This document shows positions 11,854 to 27,116 of a stretch of DNA of 64,000 nt, piece after piece. Under the pieces are notes generated by a model. It saw only the letters and a program-made list of their open reading frames with translations. It did no database searches and was not told the DNA's origin. The translations under genes and the position numbers were made by a program. Positions within the stretch are counted from its first letter, which is position 1; each line of letters starts with the position of its first letter. This DNA comes from Glandiceps talaboti (lineage: Eukaryota; Hemichordata; Enteropneusta; Spengelidae). The stretch is from contig NC_135554.1 of assembly GCF_964340395.1 (NCBI RefSeq), positions 20,321,592-20,385,591 of the forward strand. The letters are read 5' to 3'.

Positions 11854-14800
11854 TGTTCTTTCTCAAAGTTTTCATGGTATAATGCCTCAGTGTGATTTGA
11901 ATGGTTGCCAAGGTTACAGGAACTTGGCCAAAATTAGTAGGTTTTTCTCATTCTCTATACATATATGTACTTGCTAAACTGCATATGATAGGCATTACAC
12001 AGACTGGTATTTGCTGTTGTTTTGTACTGCCATGTGAACTCTCCCATCTTGTGTACAGTTTACATTTCAGCAGTAGTTCAAAAATAAAATACTCTCATCA
12101 AAAACCTTGTAGGCTCATAGAGTACTGGAGCTCATGTACATTTCATATTTTAAGAGTGAAAGGTACAACTGGACTGTGTGTAACGCAATGTACATACAAA
12201 GTATTGAAATGAAACACATAAACAACTAACTTTAATGAAGACCTGTTTTATTCAAGGAGTAAAATATTTTGACACCAATTTATACATAGAAAAAAATCCT
12301 GATACAGTATATCACTCCTGATTGTAGTTCAGATCAAAGTATAAATAAAAAATAAATAATTATAAAAGGACACAGGATTTGTGTCAGTTCATTCATTTTA
12401 TCACCTCAGATAATATAGGACATGAATACTTTATGGACACACAAACATTAACATTTTGTTAAAAAGTCTTAGAATATTCAAAATATACACAGTAAAGCAA
12501 GGATATATATTATATATTTTAAATTCCTTTAAAAAAATTACACAGGAGGATGGAAATCGCAAGAATGAAAGACCGTTGACATGTGGATGGATTGTGCATG
12601 TAAAACAATGGACTGCTTACTGTAGACAGACTAAGATAGAAATAACATCAACTAAATTTGAATTTTGGTAGGTATTTGTTGATATCCAAACTCATAGTAG
12701 GGTGACATATACCATTTATAAATTACACTGTAATCACATGGGATGGTGATATAAACACTGCCCTCACACTGGGCATTTGAGAGATGTGTGCTGAAACGGT
12801 ATCGTCATTGTGTCACAATGATGGGTTTTGTTTGTGTTTTTTTCTTGGGAGTCACTGAAACTGTTATTTCAGTCATAACTGATTTGATATCAAATGAGAA
12901 GAAAATCAAGATATATTAAATATATTAAATTTCTTTTAAATTTTCCACAACAGAAAAAGCACACGTGTCTTGGTGGGTATTTGGAAAAAAAATAGTGAAG
13001 AAACAATCACAGGAAAAAACAGTACCCTGCAAGTCTGTCAAAGCATGTCTATACAGTAAACATTCCATTGTAATACATTTGTACTAATATAAATAGGTAT
13101 ACTGGTGGAAGACATTTGTTTTCACATTCATAAAACTAATATACACCAAAAGACATTATAAACATATTACCAAACACATTACTGTAAAAATCATCTACAA
13201 GTTTACGCGAGGTGTGTTAAACACAAATTGCATAGGTACGGTGACACTATTAAAGTCTTCAACAGTATTAGGGTGTCACTGTTAAAAAAAGGCACTCACC
13301 ATCACCTACATAATTAAAACCATGACCCTCCTATATTGTTATATGCCAGTGAAATATACATTTAATAATGACAAAACAATAATCTGTATTTATAGATGGT
13401 GTATGTCTAAATTAGTCATATTAATATATTGTTGTTGTTAAGGCAATGAATGGGTCAGAATTAGTAAGCAAAATTACAACATTTAAACAGCTCCTGTTAT
13501 TTCACTTATTAATATAAATTATTTGGTATGTGTACATATTTGTTCCGATTTGTTTAGAGTACAGGTCATGATTGATTACTTCCTTACTAATATCCTAGAT
13601 TAGTTGGATGGAATTTTCATTATCAAATATGTTTTCTACACTGATTTCATACAGTACAACCTTTACCCACAGAACAAATGCAAGTAATACAGATTTCTCA
13701 CAATGCCCCAAAAGTTTGGTTTTTTTTACATGTACTACTGAAAGTAAAACATACCTGAGCAGTGATAACGAAACGCAATATCAAATTTTACCATTTTGGT
13801 TAAATATATACAACTTTACCACCGTCTAAAATGTGCACTTCAAAACATTTTGACTTTGGAATTTTGATAAATAAAGGCACTACAAACATAATTGACAGCA
13901 TCCATAATTTATAAATTCTTTCTACATTAGAATAAAAGTTACACATGAATTTAGGCTGGGTACTATGTGTAATTTTTTGCATAATTTTGGTGGATAAAAT
14001 AGATGTTCAAAGTTTTCAATTTAACCTTGACTTCATATCTTAGTACTGTCTGACATTCAAGTACAAAATTACACTTTGTTACCTTGGATGGCTTTATGAA
14101 ATGAATATCTCTTGTACGAGTGGTTTGTATCTATTATTCCAAATATTATTTTGTTAAAAATCATTATTAGATGCATACTGATTTACATAAAAAGTCTCCT
14201 TTTCTAAAGTATAGTTGATATTGCATTTGGTGAACATTGAAAACATTACATGCACATAACTGCTGTCATGCAGGCAAAGTTCACAGACAGTATACTTAAA
14301 GTATTATTGTTCAAAGAACAGAATAAACTTCTATACGTAGTGCACAAGTAGTCTTATTTGCATATCAATTATTTCACATCAAGCAGTACAGTACCTAGTC
14401 CAGAAGATACACTGTGTCGGTGCACCGTCTCGCATCGAGCAACTCCTTTCAGAACAGACCGGTGAGGGCGCAACTAACACAATGTACCCTATAGTCCACA
14501 AAGTGCATAGATCAAGATCTAATAATCTCAGTTTGCTTTGCCTCTATCAAATCTGTATTTGCCATCTTTTTTACAGTCATTTTTAATATGCAAATTGTGT
14601 AATGAAAGATATCATATACTATAACATTTCTGTTACCTCTATCTAAGCATAATCTGTAAGCCCATGATTGAATAACAGCTAGTATTCACAGTAGGGATTT
14701 GTATAGGGATACACTATCATAATTCAAGGCAATAATAATACTGGTCATTTTTACTCAAATCACATACACAGTCTGATAAAAAAATCTTGTACATATTTCA

Positions 14801-16308
14801 CTTATGACTGGACATGAGAAATATCTACTATGCAAATATGGGTTTTTCACACACTTTCAACAGATTCTTGGCTATAATTAACTTCAAATGTTGGCAAACT
14901 CTCACCTTCAAATAAGTCTTTTTCATTGATTTTAAAAATCTGTCATTTTTCAGGATTTATGAAAACTCTTGGGCATTTGCCGACAACAGTTTTAAATGCC
15001 AACTTAAAATGAAAGAAATAAACACACATCACCCATTATGCCAAGAAAACTAAGCAAGGTATTAAATCTAAAAATCACAATATATTATATTATTGGTACT
15101 ATTTACAAAATTTGACAGAATTTATTTGTTCAAAATAAATACTAACCCAGAGACTTGGTTATCTGGCTTGAAAATGCTATTTACCAGAACAGCCTTCGCA
15201 TATGAGTTTTTTTAGCAATGAAAGTTGTGCTAATCCAATTGGCCATAGATATAAACCAATGATGTAACTGTTTCCACATGTGACTTAAGTTTGCAGCCAG
15301 TTTGAGTCAGATAGGCAAGTCTCTGGGCTAGTTCAACACATGCTTACTATTTGTTTTCTCTGCAAAATCAAAATTTAGCACTGAAAAATTGACAGAACTT
15401 ATTCTGATTTTCATAATATTGTAAAACTTGTCTTTGGTTATTAAATACATTCCAAGGCAGCAGAAAGATAGCACAAACAAATTATCATACATATCACCAT
15501 ACATAATCCCATTCAATATATACACAAACGCATTTATGTCTTGGAGGGGAATTGAGTTTTCATCTGTCCTGCAGGCAGTCTCTGTATGTTTTTTTTTTTA
15601 AATTTACAATCTTCTAAAAACTTACTTAGTTTCCTGTGTTCTAGTCAACACAGTACTGGAGGTGGCAATGATACAGTTGTATTTCACAAAAATATGTCTT
15701 GAGTATATCAAACAGGGATACACTTTATAGTCTGCATGATGTGCCGTGTCGTTCAACCCTGATCAGGCCTCTCATTATGACTGTACTATGGCATACGTTA
15801 CAGTTAGTCTCAGAAAGATTAAATTAATTTGCCTCCACCTTGAAGTAGTCATTAGAACAGGTTATTGTATAGTCGAGATTAGAAATCAAAAGAAGCATAT
15901 TAACAATTTCCAAGTTTGGTGCTTTGATTGATTGTTGTCATGGTGACAGCTGTTAACTGTTTGTAGCTGAGAAGATACTAGACATTGGCCCAAACTTATG
16001 ATATGATATGATATATGATATGATATGATATGTGTTTTATTGTCATATATATACTGATACATATATAATGAAATGTGCATTGATTTTATGTTTACATCTG
16101 TGATGCACATTAGGGTAGGTGGCAATAAATTAGCATAAAAAGTATGCCGTCATGACGACACCGATTACCACATAACTATATTTGATTGGCTGCAGCCAGA
16201 ACTGGTCGCAGTGTTCTAGCAATAGCTCCATTCAGTACAGACATGAGTGTTAACTGATAGGGCAGCACAACACACAGTGTCTTACAGACCAGGATACACT
16301 AGATCCTG
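11854..16308. other. Region without a recognisable gene
   Basis: I see no exon with family similarity or a sensible splice chain in these 4.4 kb. The sequence is AT-rich with short accidental frames. Because the EYS-like gene ends at 16309 on the minus strand, part or all may be its 3' UTR; minus-strand AATAAA words occur at about 12247, 15121 and 16035. Positions 15990-16100 look like a retroposon 3' tail: a GATAT-type microsatellite next to GACAATAAAAC on the minus strand. Confidence 0.4.
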
Positions 16309-19300
16309 TTAAAATGAACAACTGTTAACTCCTGCTCCTCCGATAGCTTGCCTCTGGAAGTCTACTTGTGACAGGGTACCGTCACCTGTTTGGGCCGCAA
16401 GGAATTGTGTTATACATCCACGGAATCCAGTTGTGTATCGGTTGGCTGTCAACAATGAAATGTCACCACTGTAACCACCTATAGATAGAAAAAGAAACAT
16501 ACGATATGTTACCAGTCAATTATAGCAGCTTTGTCCATTATAAAAAGAAGACTGTGTAATTTCAATTTAAGAAATCTGGTGTCCCATCAAGACATCAAAA
16601 GTGTTATCAACTTCACCTTGAATATTTGTTACCAAATTTCTCTCACAATACTTTTACAACCAGTAACACTGAAGTGAAGCACTTTTTCTATGTGCTACAC
16701 TTGTTTATAGCATTTATATCAAGTGTAAATGTATACTGTTTCAATTGGTTCATTTACAAGCCTAGCATATGGCCTTTCTAATGTGGTCAATTAGCAAATG
16801 AAAAGGTATACTTTTACATTTGATATGGATGCTATAAATGATTGTGGTATATACAGAAAATGCTTTACTTTGGTGTTATGGGTTGTACTTTTACTTGGCA
16901 CAAGCCATGTTATTGTCTTTGAACAGAAAGTATAGAATATATACCCTGGTTGTTCTGAGTCACTGGTTCTGCAGTTCTTGAAATACGAGTCCAAACATTC
17001 CAGAATGCCATTATTTTCCTGATTAGTCATAAATTATTCTTGAGGAGATATAACCATATTATTCCCCAATATTTTTCTTCATTCAGCTGGAAAATACTTG
17101 TGACCTAAGGGTTTGTCACTACTTGTCTAGTGACTCATAGTGACAAGGCCCCTTAGGTCACTCATATTTCCCTTGGGTGAATGAAGAAAAATACTGGGGA
17201 ATAATATCTAATTATACATTCCGTAACCCAAATATACAATAGTCATATTCATCATCACGTAAGCACAGGGTTCTCTCAAGTCCTAAAAGAGTGTTGGTTG
17301 GTTAAACCAATACATGTATATATGGACTAGATATGAACAAAGCTGATCGACCCTGAAGAAACATAATTATAGCAGGAAAGTTAAAAGGCTTCAATGGACT
17401 ATCAAAAAGTGTCCTTACCAAGGTAGAGATTGCTGTCATCTGCATTTAATCCGACTTGTGCACCAGCACTTTGACCTGAGTATCTGTACTGTGTTCCTGT
17501 CATATCCTGTACAGTAAACGTGAGTGACTGCCCAGACCTAAAAAATATATAATCAAATGGTTACAACTTGAGGACCTGGACTTTAACCTTGAGAATCTGT
17601 ACTGACTGACGGCCCAGACCTGGAAAATATTAATGGAACTGTTACTATGGTTACAACTTGAGGACCTGAACTTTGACCTGAGTATCTGTACTGACTGATG
17701 GCCCAGACCTGGAAAATATTAATGGAACTGTTACTATGGTTACAACTTGAGGGCCTGGACTTTAACCTAAGAATCTGTAAAATTATTATTGTAAGCAACG
17801 AAATGCAAATGATGGACTAAACTATTACAAAATAATTATAATATCTTTTAAGAAAACACAATTTATTTATTCCCATATAAGTTTTCATTTTTTCAGTAAG
17901 TTACGTTGTGTTTTTCATTAACCTTCAGTGTATGCTCAGTAATATAAAATTAGATATGATTTTAGTGCTGTGTATTTACCTTTGTACGTTGATATTGTAC
18001 CAGTTATTATTAACAACCTGAACTGTTGAGGCCACAGTTTCACCTGGTCCACTTCCTAGATTAAATCGGCATTCAAAACTACCATCTTTGATTCCCACTG
18101 AGATGAAGTCTGTGGTGACACCTTTACCATACCACAGTAGAAGACTGTCAGTAGAAACATCATCTACACGTATCACTAAACCAAATGAATTTACAGACAC
18201 AGTACTGTGGGCAAAAAAAAAAGAGTAGAATTTAATGCTTACAATTTTCAGTGATTTGCTGACAGCTATGGTACCAAAGACAAGTTTCATTTGAAGGTAT
18301 TCTCAAAAAGTCAGTCATCTCAAATAGTAGTAGTGATTTGGACTATAATGTACAGGTCTAAAGTTGGCATTTCACAAAGATCAAGAGAAGTATTACTGGT
18401 AATGTGACAGAACCCTGTGATGTGCATAAGTACCAGTGTGACATACAGTGGGTATTTGTGTGAGTGTTTTGTGGTGTTCTCTGTGGCCTAAGACTATTGG
18501 TAGAAGAGAATACTACAAAACCCTGTGATGTGGTGTGGTGTAAGTGCCAACATGACATACATGCAGCATTTTGTGATGTGCTCTGTGGCTTATATTAAGA
18601 CTTCAGAGTAACTAGGGGTTCTTACCTTGCTATAGTCGATGCTGGATAAACCAGGTAACTGTATCCACTAAACTCAGGCCTACTAAAAGTCAAAGCTGAA
18701 AAACAGACATCAAAATAAAAATATTTCAGTGGCGTACATGTAGCTTCAGACAAAAGTGTAATAACACCAAACTGTAACCATATTATGGACATATCACCCA
18801 CTGTCACTATTGCCTACAGGTTACTTAAAGCATAGAAGAGTACAGGATTTAAGGAGAACTGAAAACTGGAAGCAAAGTACAGAGATTTATGTTTCTTTTG
18901 TAGCATGCAAATGTAGTTACAAGTTATAGGTATATAATTATGGCCAACAAATTTCCACAGATTTCATTAAGGGACGATCGCACAAAGTCACACAAGCTCA
19001 ATAAGTGAACTTTGTTCATTTAGACTGTACTGTGCGAACTTTGTTCATTTAGACTGTACTGTTTGTACATTTATCTGCACACATTTATCCCATTTTAGTA
19101 CTACAGTACCTGTTTTAAAAGGTTTTTTTAAAAATTATGTTTAAATTATGTGGCACCTTACAATATTTGTTGTAATTATCATTATCGTTACTAAGGCATA
19201 ATACAAGTATGGATTGTCAGGTAAACTTTGCAGACTTACCATCAGAGCATGTAGGTCCTGAGTACTGGAAGGTACATAGACATTGAGCCTGTCCAGTGTT

Positions 19301-20804
19301 GTCAGTATAACAGGTAGCTCCATTCTGACACTGTACATCTTGTGATCCACTACTACATGATGTTAACTCACATGTAGGACCTACAGTATGACAACAAATA
19401 AAAAATTCAAATTATAAAAAAAAAAAAATGTTCAAAGATTTCATCGCAATTGAAAATGAATTGAAAATCTTGCAAGAAATTGGCTCTGATGATGACTAAA
19501 GAATGACAAATTCCTTATCATTGTAATAGAACTTACAATAAACTTCAAGAAACTAAATTACAGCGCAATAACACGGACGGCATGAACTGGTTTTTGCTAA
19601 GCACGATTCTTCCTTCTGTTTCTCAAGTACAATTTAAGTATACTTAAAGTATATGTAAAGTATACTGTATCTACTTAGTTGGTCTCAATAATATTCTAAT
19701 ATACCTTAAGTATACTTTAAGTGTAGTGTCATGGTATGTCATAAAAGCTCTTATACCATTCTTATTCATCTATCATGACCTATCGGTACTGTGTCACTCA
19801 TGCATTCAAAACAAAAGCCTATATTGTGTTTTTACTGAGGTAGAAAGTCGGATATCAAATGCCTTCTTAATATTTTACTGAAAGACATGCACACTTGGTG
19901 TTTTAGCTCTGTCCATATCACATGGTATATAACCTCACGATGATTTACATTTATACAATGCACAAGCCAAGTTATTATCTTAGAACAGAAAATATGGTTT
20001 GTATACCCTTGTCGTTCTACATTACAACAACCTATGTCTACGTCACTAGTTCTGCGGTGCTAGAAATATGAGTCAAACATTCCAAATCGCTGTTATTTCT
20101 CCTGATTTGTCATAATCTTCATTCAGCCAGAAAATACTCATGACTCAATGGTTTTCTCACTACTTGTTTAGCAACTCATTGTGACAAGGCCCCTTACGCC
20201 ACTCGCATTTTCCTTGGCTGGATAAAGCAAAATATTACAGAATACTATCTAGTATTTGTTCCAACAAGTATGGGTGAATCTTTATAAACCGACTTGAAGG
20301 CTTTAAACGTCTTAAACTAATTGGAAAATAACTTAGCAAAAGTAAGTGATTTAACAGAGTAAGGGTTGTATGTACTTCGATGTGTTCAAATGACAAGTGA
20401 CTTTACCTGTATATCCATCAGGACACTGACATCTATAGCCATTGGCTTCATTTTCATCTTCAATACACTGTGCTATTTCAGAACAGCTGGTAGGAAGGCA
20501 AACACTGGACGAACACGTTGACACACTCTTACCCTCACTAGCAAATGATAGATCCACAGTGAGTCCTTGGATTCTAAGGTTCCTTACACAACCAATATAA
20601 CCTACATGCCAGGAGTTAAACAAAGCTTTGTTATTGAAGCAGGTAATTTAGAGAATACAAGTACATCTTTAATTTGTCCTTTTACATGTACATGTTCTCC
20701 ACTGACTGAAAACAGCAACATATTATTGTACACTGTGTCATTTCAACTTTTGTTTCAATGTCAATGTGTTGTTTTTACTATGTACTGTACTGGTAAATCT
20801 GTGT

Positions 20805-20883
<79 letters not shown>

Positions 20884-22931
20884 TGTGTATGCTACGAAAC
20901 TCAGTAACAGAGGGAGAACAATCGAGCTAGTAAGTTCATAGTTTCAACACGTTGCATAATACTTGTAAAAAATAAATTTCTAAATTGTAAAAAATAAATT
21001 GTAAATTGTAAATAAAAAAAAACAAACCCTGAACCTATATCGCTCAGAAAAAGTTGTCCAGATATACACAAAGCCTAGATAAGTTGTGCAATGATAGTAC
21101 ATGTATAATAATTGGTTCAACATAAAGTAACATTGTATTACCTCTACTTATCTGAGCCATGGATGGTATATCCACTGTAGCTGGTACACCACCGATGTAG
21201 GTAATAACACCTAAACCTAACTCTACAGCACCACTGGCAGCTTGACCTACTGATGGTGTGTCTTCATTGTCCACAAACAGAACTCCTTCTAACTGGTTTC
21301 TATTGGCACGGATTGTGTGCCATTCATTCAATGATACTTCACTGTTACTTATCACCACAGCAGGACCTGCACCAACTGGGAACAAATACACACATGATGA
21401 ACACTCAGTGTTTTCTTATTTCAAACCTGTAGTACCTATTAGTATGTACTATTCATTTATTTAAAGACCAGTGGTTGCCAGTCACACATGTCCAGGTGAA
21501 GGGACTCTTAGTCTTACCCATACATGCTGACCATCATGTCAAATTTGGCTTACGTGTATGATGTCAAGAATTCACTAGTGATTTGGGAGAGAAGTTTTTG
21601 GTATGTCATGTAAATTTCTACTCAGAAAGTTAAACATAGTTTTCTTTCGGGTTTACCTTTCAGATTTCCATTGACAGAAAAATATGTATATCAATCTTTT
21701 TTGTGCACCAAATAGAAAATTACAAAATACCCCCCCCCCCCCCCCAAAAAAAAAAAGTCTTAGTATTGCTTCTGCATTATTTTCAGTGTGCGATCCGAGA
21801 CATGCATGTGTGAATCGGACAAATGATGTGCTTTGAAAATTTTTTATAAATTAATTCTAAATAGCAGATACCATTAACCAATATCAAGCAAACTTCAATA
21901 GAAATTGTCCTTGATGTAACTCATGTGGAAACATTAAGAGATTGCCAATAACTTACCTGTCCCCAAACTAAATACAAAGTAAACTCTTCCTTGAAGGAGT
22001 CCAACACCAATGAAGTCACTGTATAAACTGTTCCATAGGAGTATACCATTATTATTGGAGGGTTTGAAGTCCAGTACAATGTCTGTTACAGAATTCATTG
22101 TCATGATATACCTGAATCCAAGGTATGAGTCACCACTGAACAACGGATTTGTTATACTTTCCACTGCAAAGAAAAATAGTCATTGACAAAATTATATTTT
22201 TGTCAAATCTGTATATGTATAGAAAGTATTCATGTTTTCCTGTTTGCTGGGTTTTGATATCAGGTATCATATTGCTACTAGTGAATCTGTTTCATTTAAA
22301 CTCATAAGTAAAACAACAAGTTTAATACTGAACATGTGGTCTGATAGCACATACCTGTATCACAGCACCCCCAGTGCTACATACGTAGAATCGTAGAATC
22401 TGACAGTGTTATACATACCTGTATCACAGCGGTCCCCAGTCCATCCAATGCTACACACACACTCAAATGTAGTATCTGATAGTGTAACACATTCACCATC
22501 ATTTTGACAAGGAGCAGATGAACATGGTGATGTAGAACAGTATCCAACATTAGTACCATCCAGAGATTCCTGCCAATTCACTGAATCCATTGTACTGCCA
22601 CCAACCTATAGAAAATACAGTGCAATATGCTTAGATTTGACCAAAACACAATTTGTGACACCTATGGTCTGTATACATACAGGCACTCATACCAATTTGT
22701 TCATGTACACCCACAACCACACACATCTACCCAACCTCCACATACACTCTGCCACAGACATATGTATGTACACACATACATCAATCACCACAAAACACAC
22801 ACATGACCATATGTATGCATACATGCAGACAAAGAGTCTTAGACATAGACAGACAGACAGACAGACAGACAGATAGACAGACATACACACACATATACAG
22901 ACATAGACACAGACACAGACACACACACACA

Positions 22932-23015
<84 letters not shown>

Positions 23016-26000
23016 ACGTCTGACTTTCCTCAAATAGATTTTTTTGGAGGGTTATAGTAAGTGAGAATGCATAACAGACCACCTGCTGACTACTACAGTA
23101 TAAATATTTTTAATTCAAGGGTGGTCAACTGCCTAAATTATTACTTTTGCAATTGAAAAAAAAGTCATCCCATTTACATAAAGTTGCCAGATATGACTAG
23201 CATACCTGTAAATCCTGCAGGCAGCCTTGATATCCAGTGAAAAATCCAACATCAGTTTTCAGGTCACTAAAGTTAGGCACACCTCCAATATACAACGAAG
23301 TGACATCTAATCCTACAGCTAGCCCCTCAGCTCGTCCAGAGAATGACTGACTTTCCACTTGTAAAGTGGCAAACTTGCCAGTACGTACAACCACCACATT
23401 GTGCCACTGATTCAATGCTACAGGGTAGCTGGTAACACGCCCTGTCAATGCACCTGGACAATAAAAACAAAGTAAAATCAAAAGTGAACAATGAGGGACA
23501 TCTAAACACAAAAAATTGCTATCATGTTCAGTAGTCATAATATTGTCATAATTTATATGCGCCAATAATCATAATTAGGAAACTATTTGTGCAAATTGTT
23601 GATTTTTTTTTTAAATCTGTAATTCCCTGAAATTTTGTTGGACTTTTTGCCCACAATTTTTTTGACAAAAAAAAATAACAATTCGAAATCAGAGCAACTG
23701 CGAGTCTATTCGTTTCAACATTAAAATTTACCTAAGTTCATTCTAACTTGAATTCTTCTTTCTATCATACCAATGGACAAGAAGTCACCAGCTGGGCTTT
23801 GACTTTGAACTAGATACAATATCAAGCCATCGTCACCAGTAGGTCGCAATCTAAAACTGATTGACGTCTGTTCTTGTAGATTAGGTGGTGGAATGAACCT
23901 CATGTAGGAATCACCTAAAAACTCTGGTATGATGGCTGACAAATCTGAAAACAAGAAAAAAAGAAATTCCAATACAGATTTATATTAACCATGAGGTTGT
24001 ACAGGTAAAAAAAATGATATTCTGAAATACGATAATTTTGTTGTAAAGCTCACACAATGAAACAAATATGCAATTGAAATTATCAAGTACTTGGGACATT
24101 TGTTAGAATACAGGACATTTTGGCAAACAAGAATAACTATGCTGTTGAGGAATATAACATTGATGCATTGCCTATCACTATCACCCATTTTTTCTAAATG
24201 ATGTATCCCTATCCAGTGAATTCCATGTTACTGGATGCTGGTTTTACAAATTACCACCTACCCCTAACCCATCCATCACCCACCCCACCATAACCACCAC
24301 CAAGTTTAAATTTCACCCATCATTTGATAAGCCAAGAGCTTTCAACTTAAAACAGTCAGTCTTATTTACTCTATGATCTTGTTTCATATTTTTCGCTGGG
24401 GAATATTTTAAACCTCAGACAAGCCTATGTGGAATTATAGCAAACATGTACACAAGGGAAGACTTTAACAACAAACAATTGTCAAATATTCAGCCATTTC
24501 GGCAAACATTTCATTTTCATTTTGCTATAGAAGTTTTTTCTCTCCTTCTTGTGGACAATTTTGATATTTTTAATGAGTAAATATATTTGTTGCATCTACC
24601 TTGATCCTGATCACAATATTGACCAGTCCTATCAAAGGGACACACACACGTGTACCCTTCAGATGTTGATGTACAAGTAGAACCAGATGTACATAAGTTG
24701 TTATCACAATGATTGGTGACTTGATCACAATCAAATCCACTGTATCCAGACAAACACTGACAACTGTAGGATCCAGGCTGTGGATAACATGTTCCTCCAT
24801 TCTGACAGGGACTAGCTTCACATAGATCTGCATCACAGTGAGCTACGTTGACACCACTCAAGGCCTCCAGGGTGTTGAAACTGTGAAGGAGAAAACAGAG
24901 CAACAATATTACTTATACATGCTGTTGTCTGCAAAGATATTGGATGGCTTACGCAGGTTATAACACACAAGCAGTTCAAAGTTTTTTTCATCGTTGAGCT
25001 TTGATCTGTCTTCGTCTATAATCCTCATCAGAATGACAAATTCCATAGTTACAGCTGACCACTAGGTGGCAGTATAATCTGTCTTGGTTGACAATCCTCA
25101 TCAGTATGACAAATTCCATAGTTCCAGCTGACCACTAGGTGGCAGTATAATCTGTCTTGGTTGACAATCCTCATCAGCATGACAAATTCCATAGTTACAG
25201 CTAACCATTTTGAACAGCTTGTGTGTTGTACCTGTGAAAGTCATTTGATCTACCAACCTGGTAAACATTAGATGTTGGATGTTGTAACTGTGCAAATGTT
25301 AAAAAAAATTATCTTTACATATTGAAACTACAAACATTACACTAACAAATACCACTAATGTATCAATATGTCAGTATAGAACTTGATACTGGAGTCCGTT
25401 ATAAAATATAGTCCCTTCAAACCAGATTGATGAGCTCAAATATCTTGATAACTAAAACAGAACCTGCCAATCACATATGTTGATACAGGACAACACTAGA
25501 TGACCAATCATATGTCCTGGGACAAATCAACAGAGAACCAGCCAATCAAGTATGTTGATACAATACAACTATTTTTACCTGTATTCATAGTCCTGGATGG
25601 TTAATTCTAAGATACAGCCATAAAATCCTGTACCGATGTTAGCTCTCTGTGAGGGCACTGTGTAATCATCAATACCACCCAAGTAGACTTCTGGTTTAAC
25701 ATTCAGGGACGTTAGAACACCTCCAGCACTGCCAACCTTGGGACTGTAAAGACATAAAATATCATTTCATCCTCTAACTTCTGAATTATGAATGTTTTGA
25801 GCTGTAGCGAAAGTCTATTTATTCATTTATTGAATCCTTTTGGATCAGGGAAGCACTAAGTATGTTTGGAGAAGTTGCCAACTATAAAACAGTTAGAAAA
25901 CTTTCTTTAGACAGAATGTATTAATAACTATTTATTCAATGGAGAATATATCGTTCATGGTTCAAAGAATCACTTGGATAATAAAATATAGTTACTTTGG

Positions 26001-27116
26001 AACAGTAAGTTTGAGAGAGACATTAACACTGACTTATTACATCACTGCATGGTCAAGGTTTGTACTAGGCAGATCAAAACGTCACATTCATTTCTAACTT
26101 ACTGTTCTACAGTAACTATATTTTACTGTCCTATTTTCATTCAATAATATTTTCACAACAACATTCTTGATGAAAAAGATTCCAGGGACTGCTTATTGTC
26201 AATCTCTAATTTCAAATCATTTTCAACTATAGACATGACTTCCTGTCCTGAATTGCATAAATCTACAACACTTTTACATCATAACATTTTGGCAACCATC
26301 CAAACCAATGTCACCATAAGATTATTGGTAACCATTCAGATTTCAGATTTTGCAGCCATCAAATAATTGCCTCAAAGTTTGCACTGACCTTTGACCTTCC
26401 ACTGTTAAGGTACAGGTCAGACCATTTCTATCAATAGTGACTGTGGTCCATGTACTGAGTTGGATTGGGTCACTTGTAACACGACCAGTACTACCACCTA
26501 AAACACAAACAGTAAATTACTGTCATTTATGAAAATAATATTGATAAGCAATGCGAATGACCAGTAACCTTTCATTATGTGTTGTGAATAGCTGACATCT
26601 TCAATAATTTTACTGGGGGGGAAAACTTTTCTGATGTGGACCAGCAATTGGTCATTTCACAATTTAAGCTACGACAGCATTGATACCACTAACCACGAGC
26701 GTCATTTGGTGATCTGGGCTGAACTGCAAAAAGTGAACAAATATGAATCTATAACAATTTAGCCTTGGCATATAATGTACAACAAAAGTGAAAGGACGTT
26801 TTCCACATGTAAAAGAAATGTAGAATGTACACTGAACTCAATGGCTGTCATAGAAATTATGTAAAACAAATGAACATCATAAGTTGAAAGGTCATCTTAC
26901 CAAGGTTGTATTCAAATTCAACTTGACTCTCCACCAATGACAAGGCAAAGAAATCTCCCAGTATGTTGTCTTGGCGACTGAACATCAACAAACCATCAGG
27001 TTGCTCACTTCGGAATTTGAGAACTATGTATAAAGTATCCAATACACTGGCATTTCCTGGCAAGGCAAACTTGATGAAGGATTCCCCATTAAATGCTGGA
27101 ACGCTGAAAGATACCG
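16309..27116 (-). CDS. EYS-like distal exons: LamG2-LamG5 with EGFs, secreted C-terminus
   Basis: Fifteen exons chain in phase: 26901-27116, 26389-26497, 25579-25743 (LamG2), 24600-24880 (two EGFs), 23732-23944, 23206-23453, 22419-22605 (LamG3 and one EGF), 21957-22163, 21142-21366, 20407-20601 (LamG4 and an EGF), 19240-19380 (EGF), 18626-18695, 17980-18204, 17419-17537 and 16309-16478 (LamG5 and stop). LamG cores such as [23 protein letters not shown] and the closing FRGCI are clear. The product ends GAGVNSCSF with no membrane helix. The first exon starts in phase 1 with an EYS-like join ([13 protein letters not shown]). I found no separate signal peptide upstream in 27117-30107, which favours these exons being the long 3' end of the upstream gene. 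They could instead be a second gene. Confidence 0.88.

Noticed and set aside
20567-20941. 124-codon plus-strand frame
   Set aside because: It runs antisense to an EGF exon and through the TG repeat.
22637-23082. Cys/Val-rich and His/Thr-rich frames of 64-131 codons
   Set aside because: They read through a CA/GACA microsatellite in an intron.
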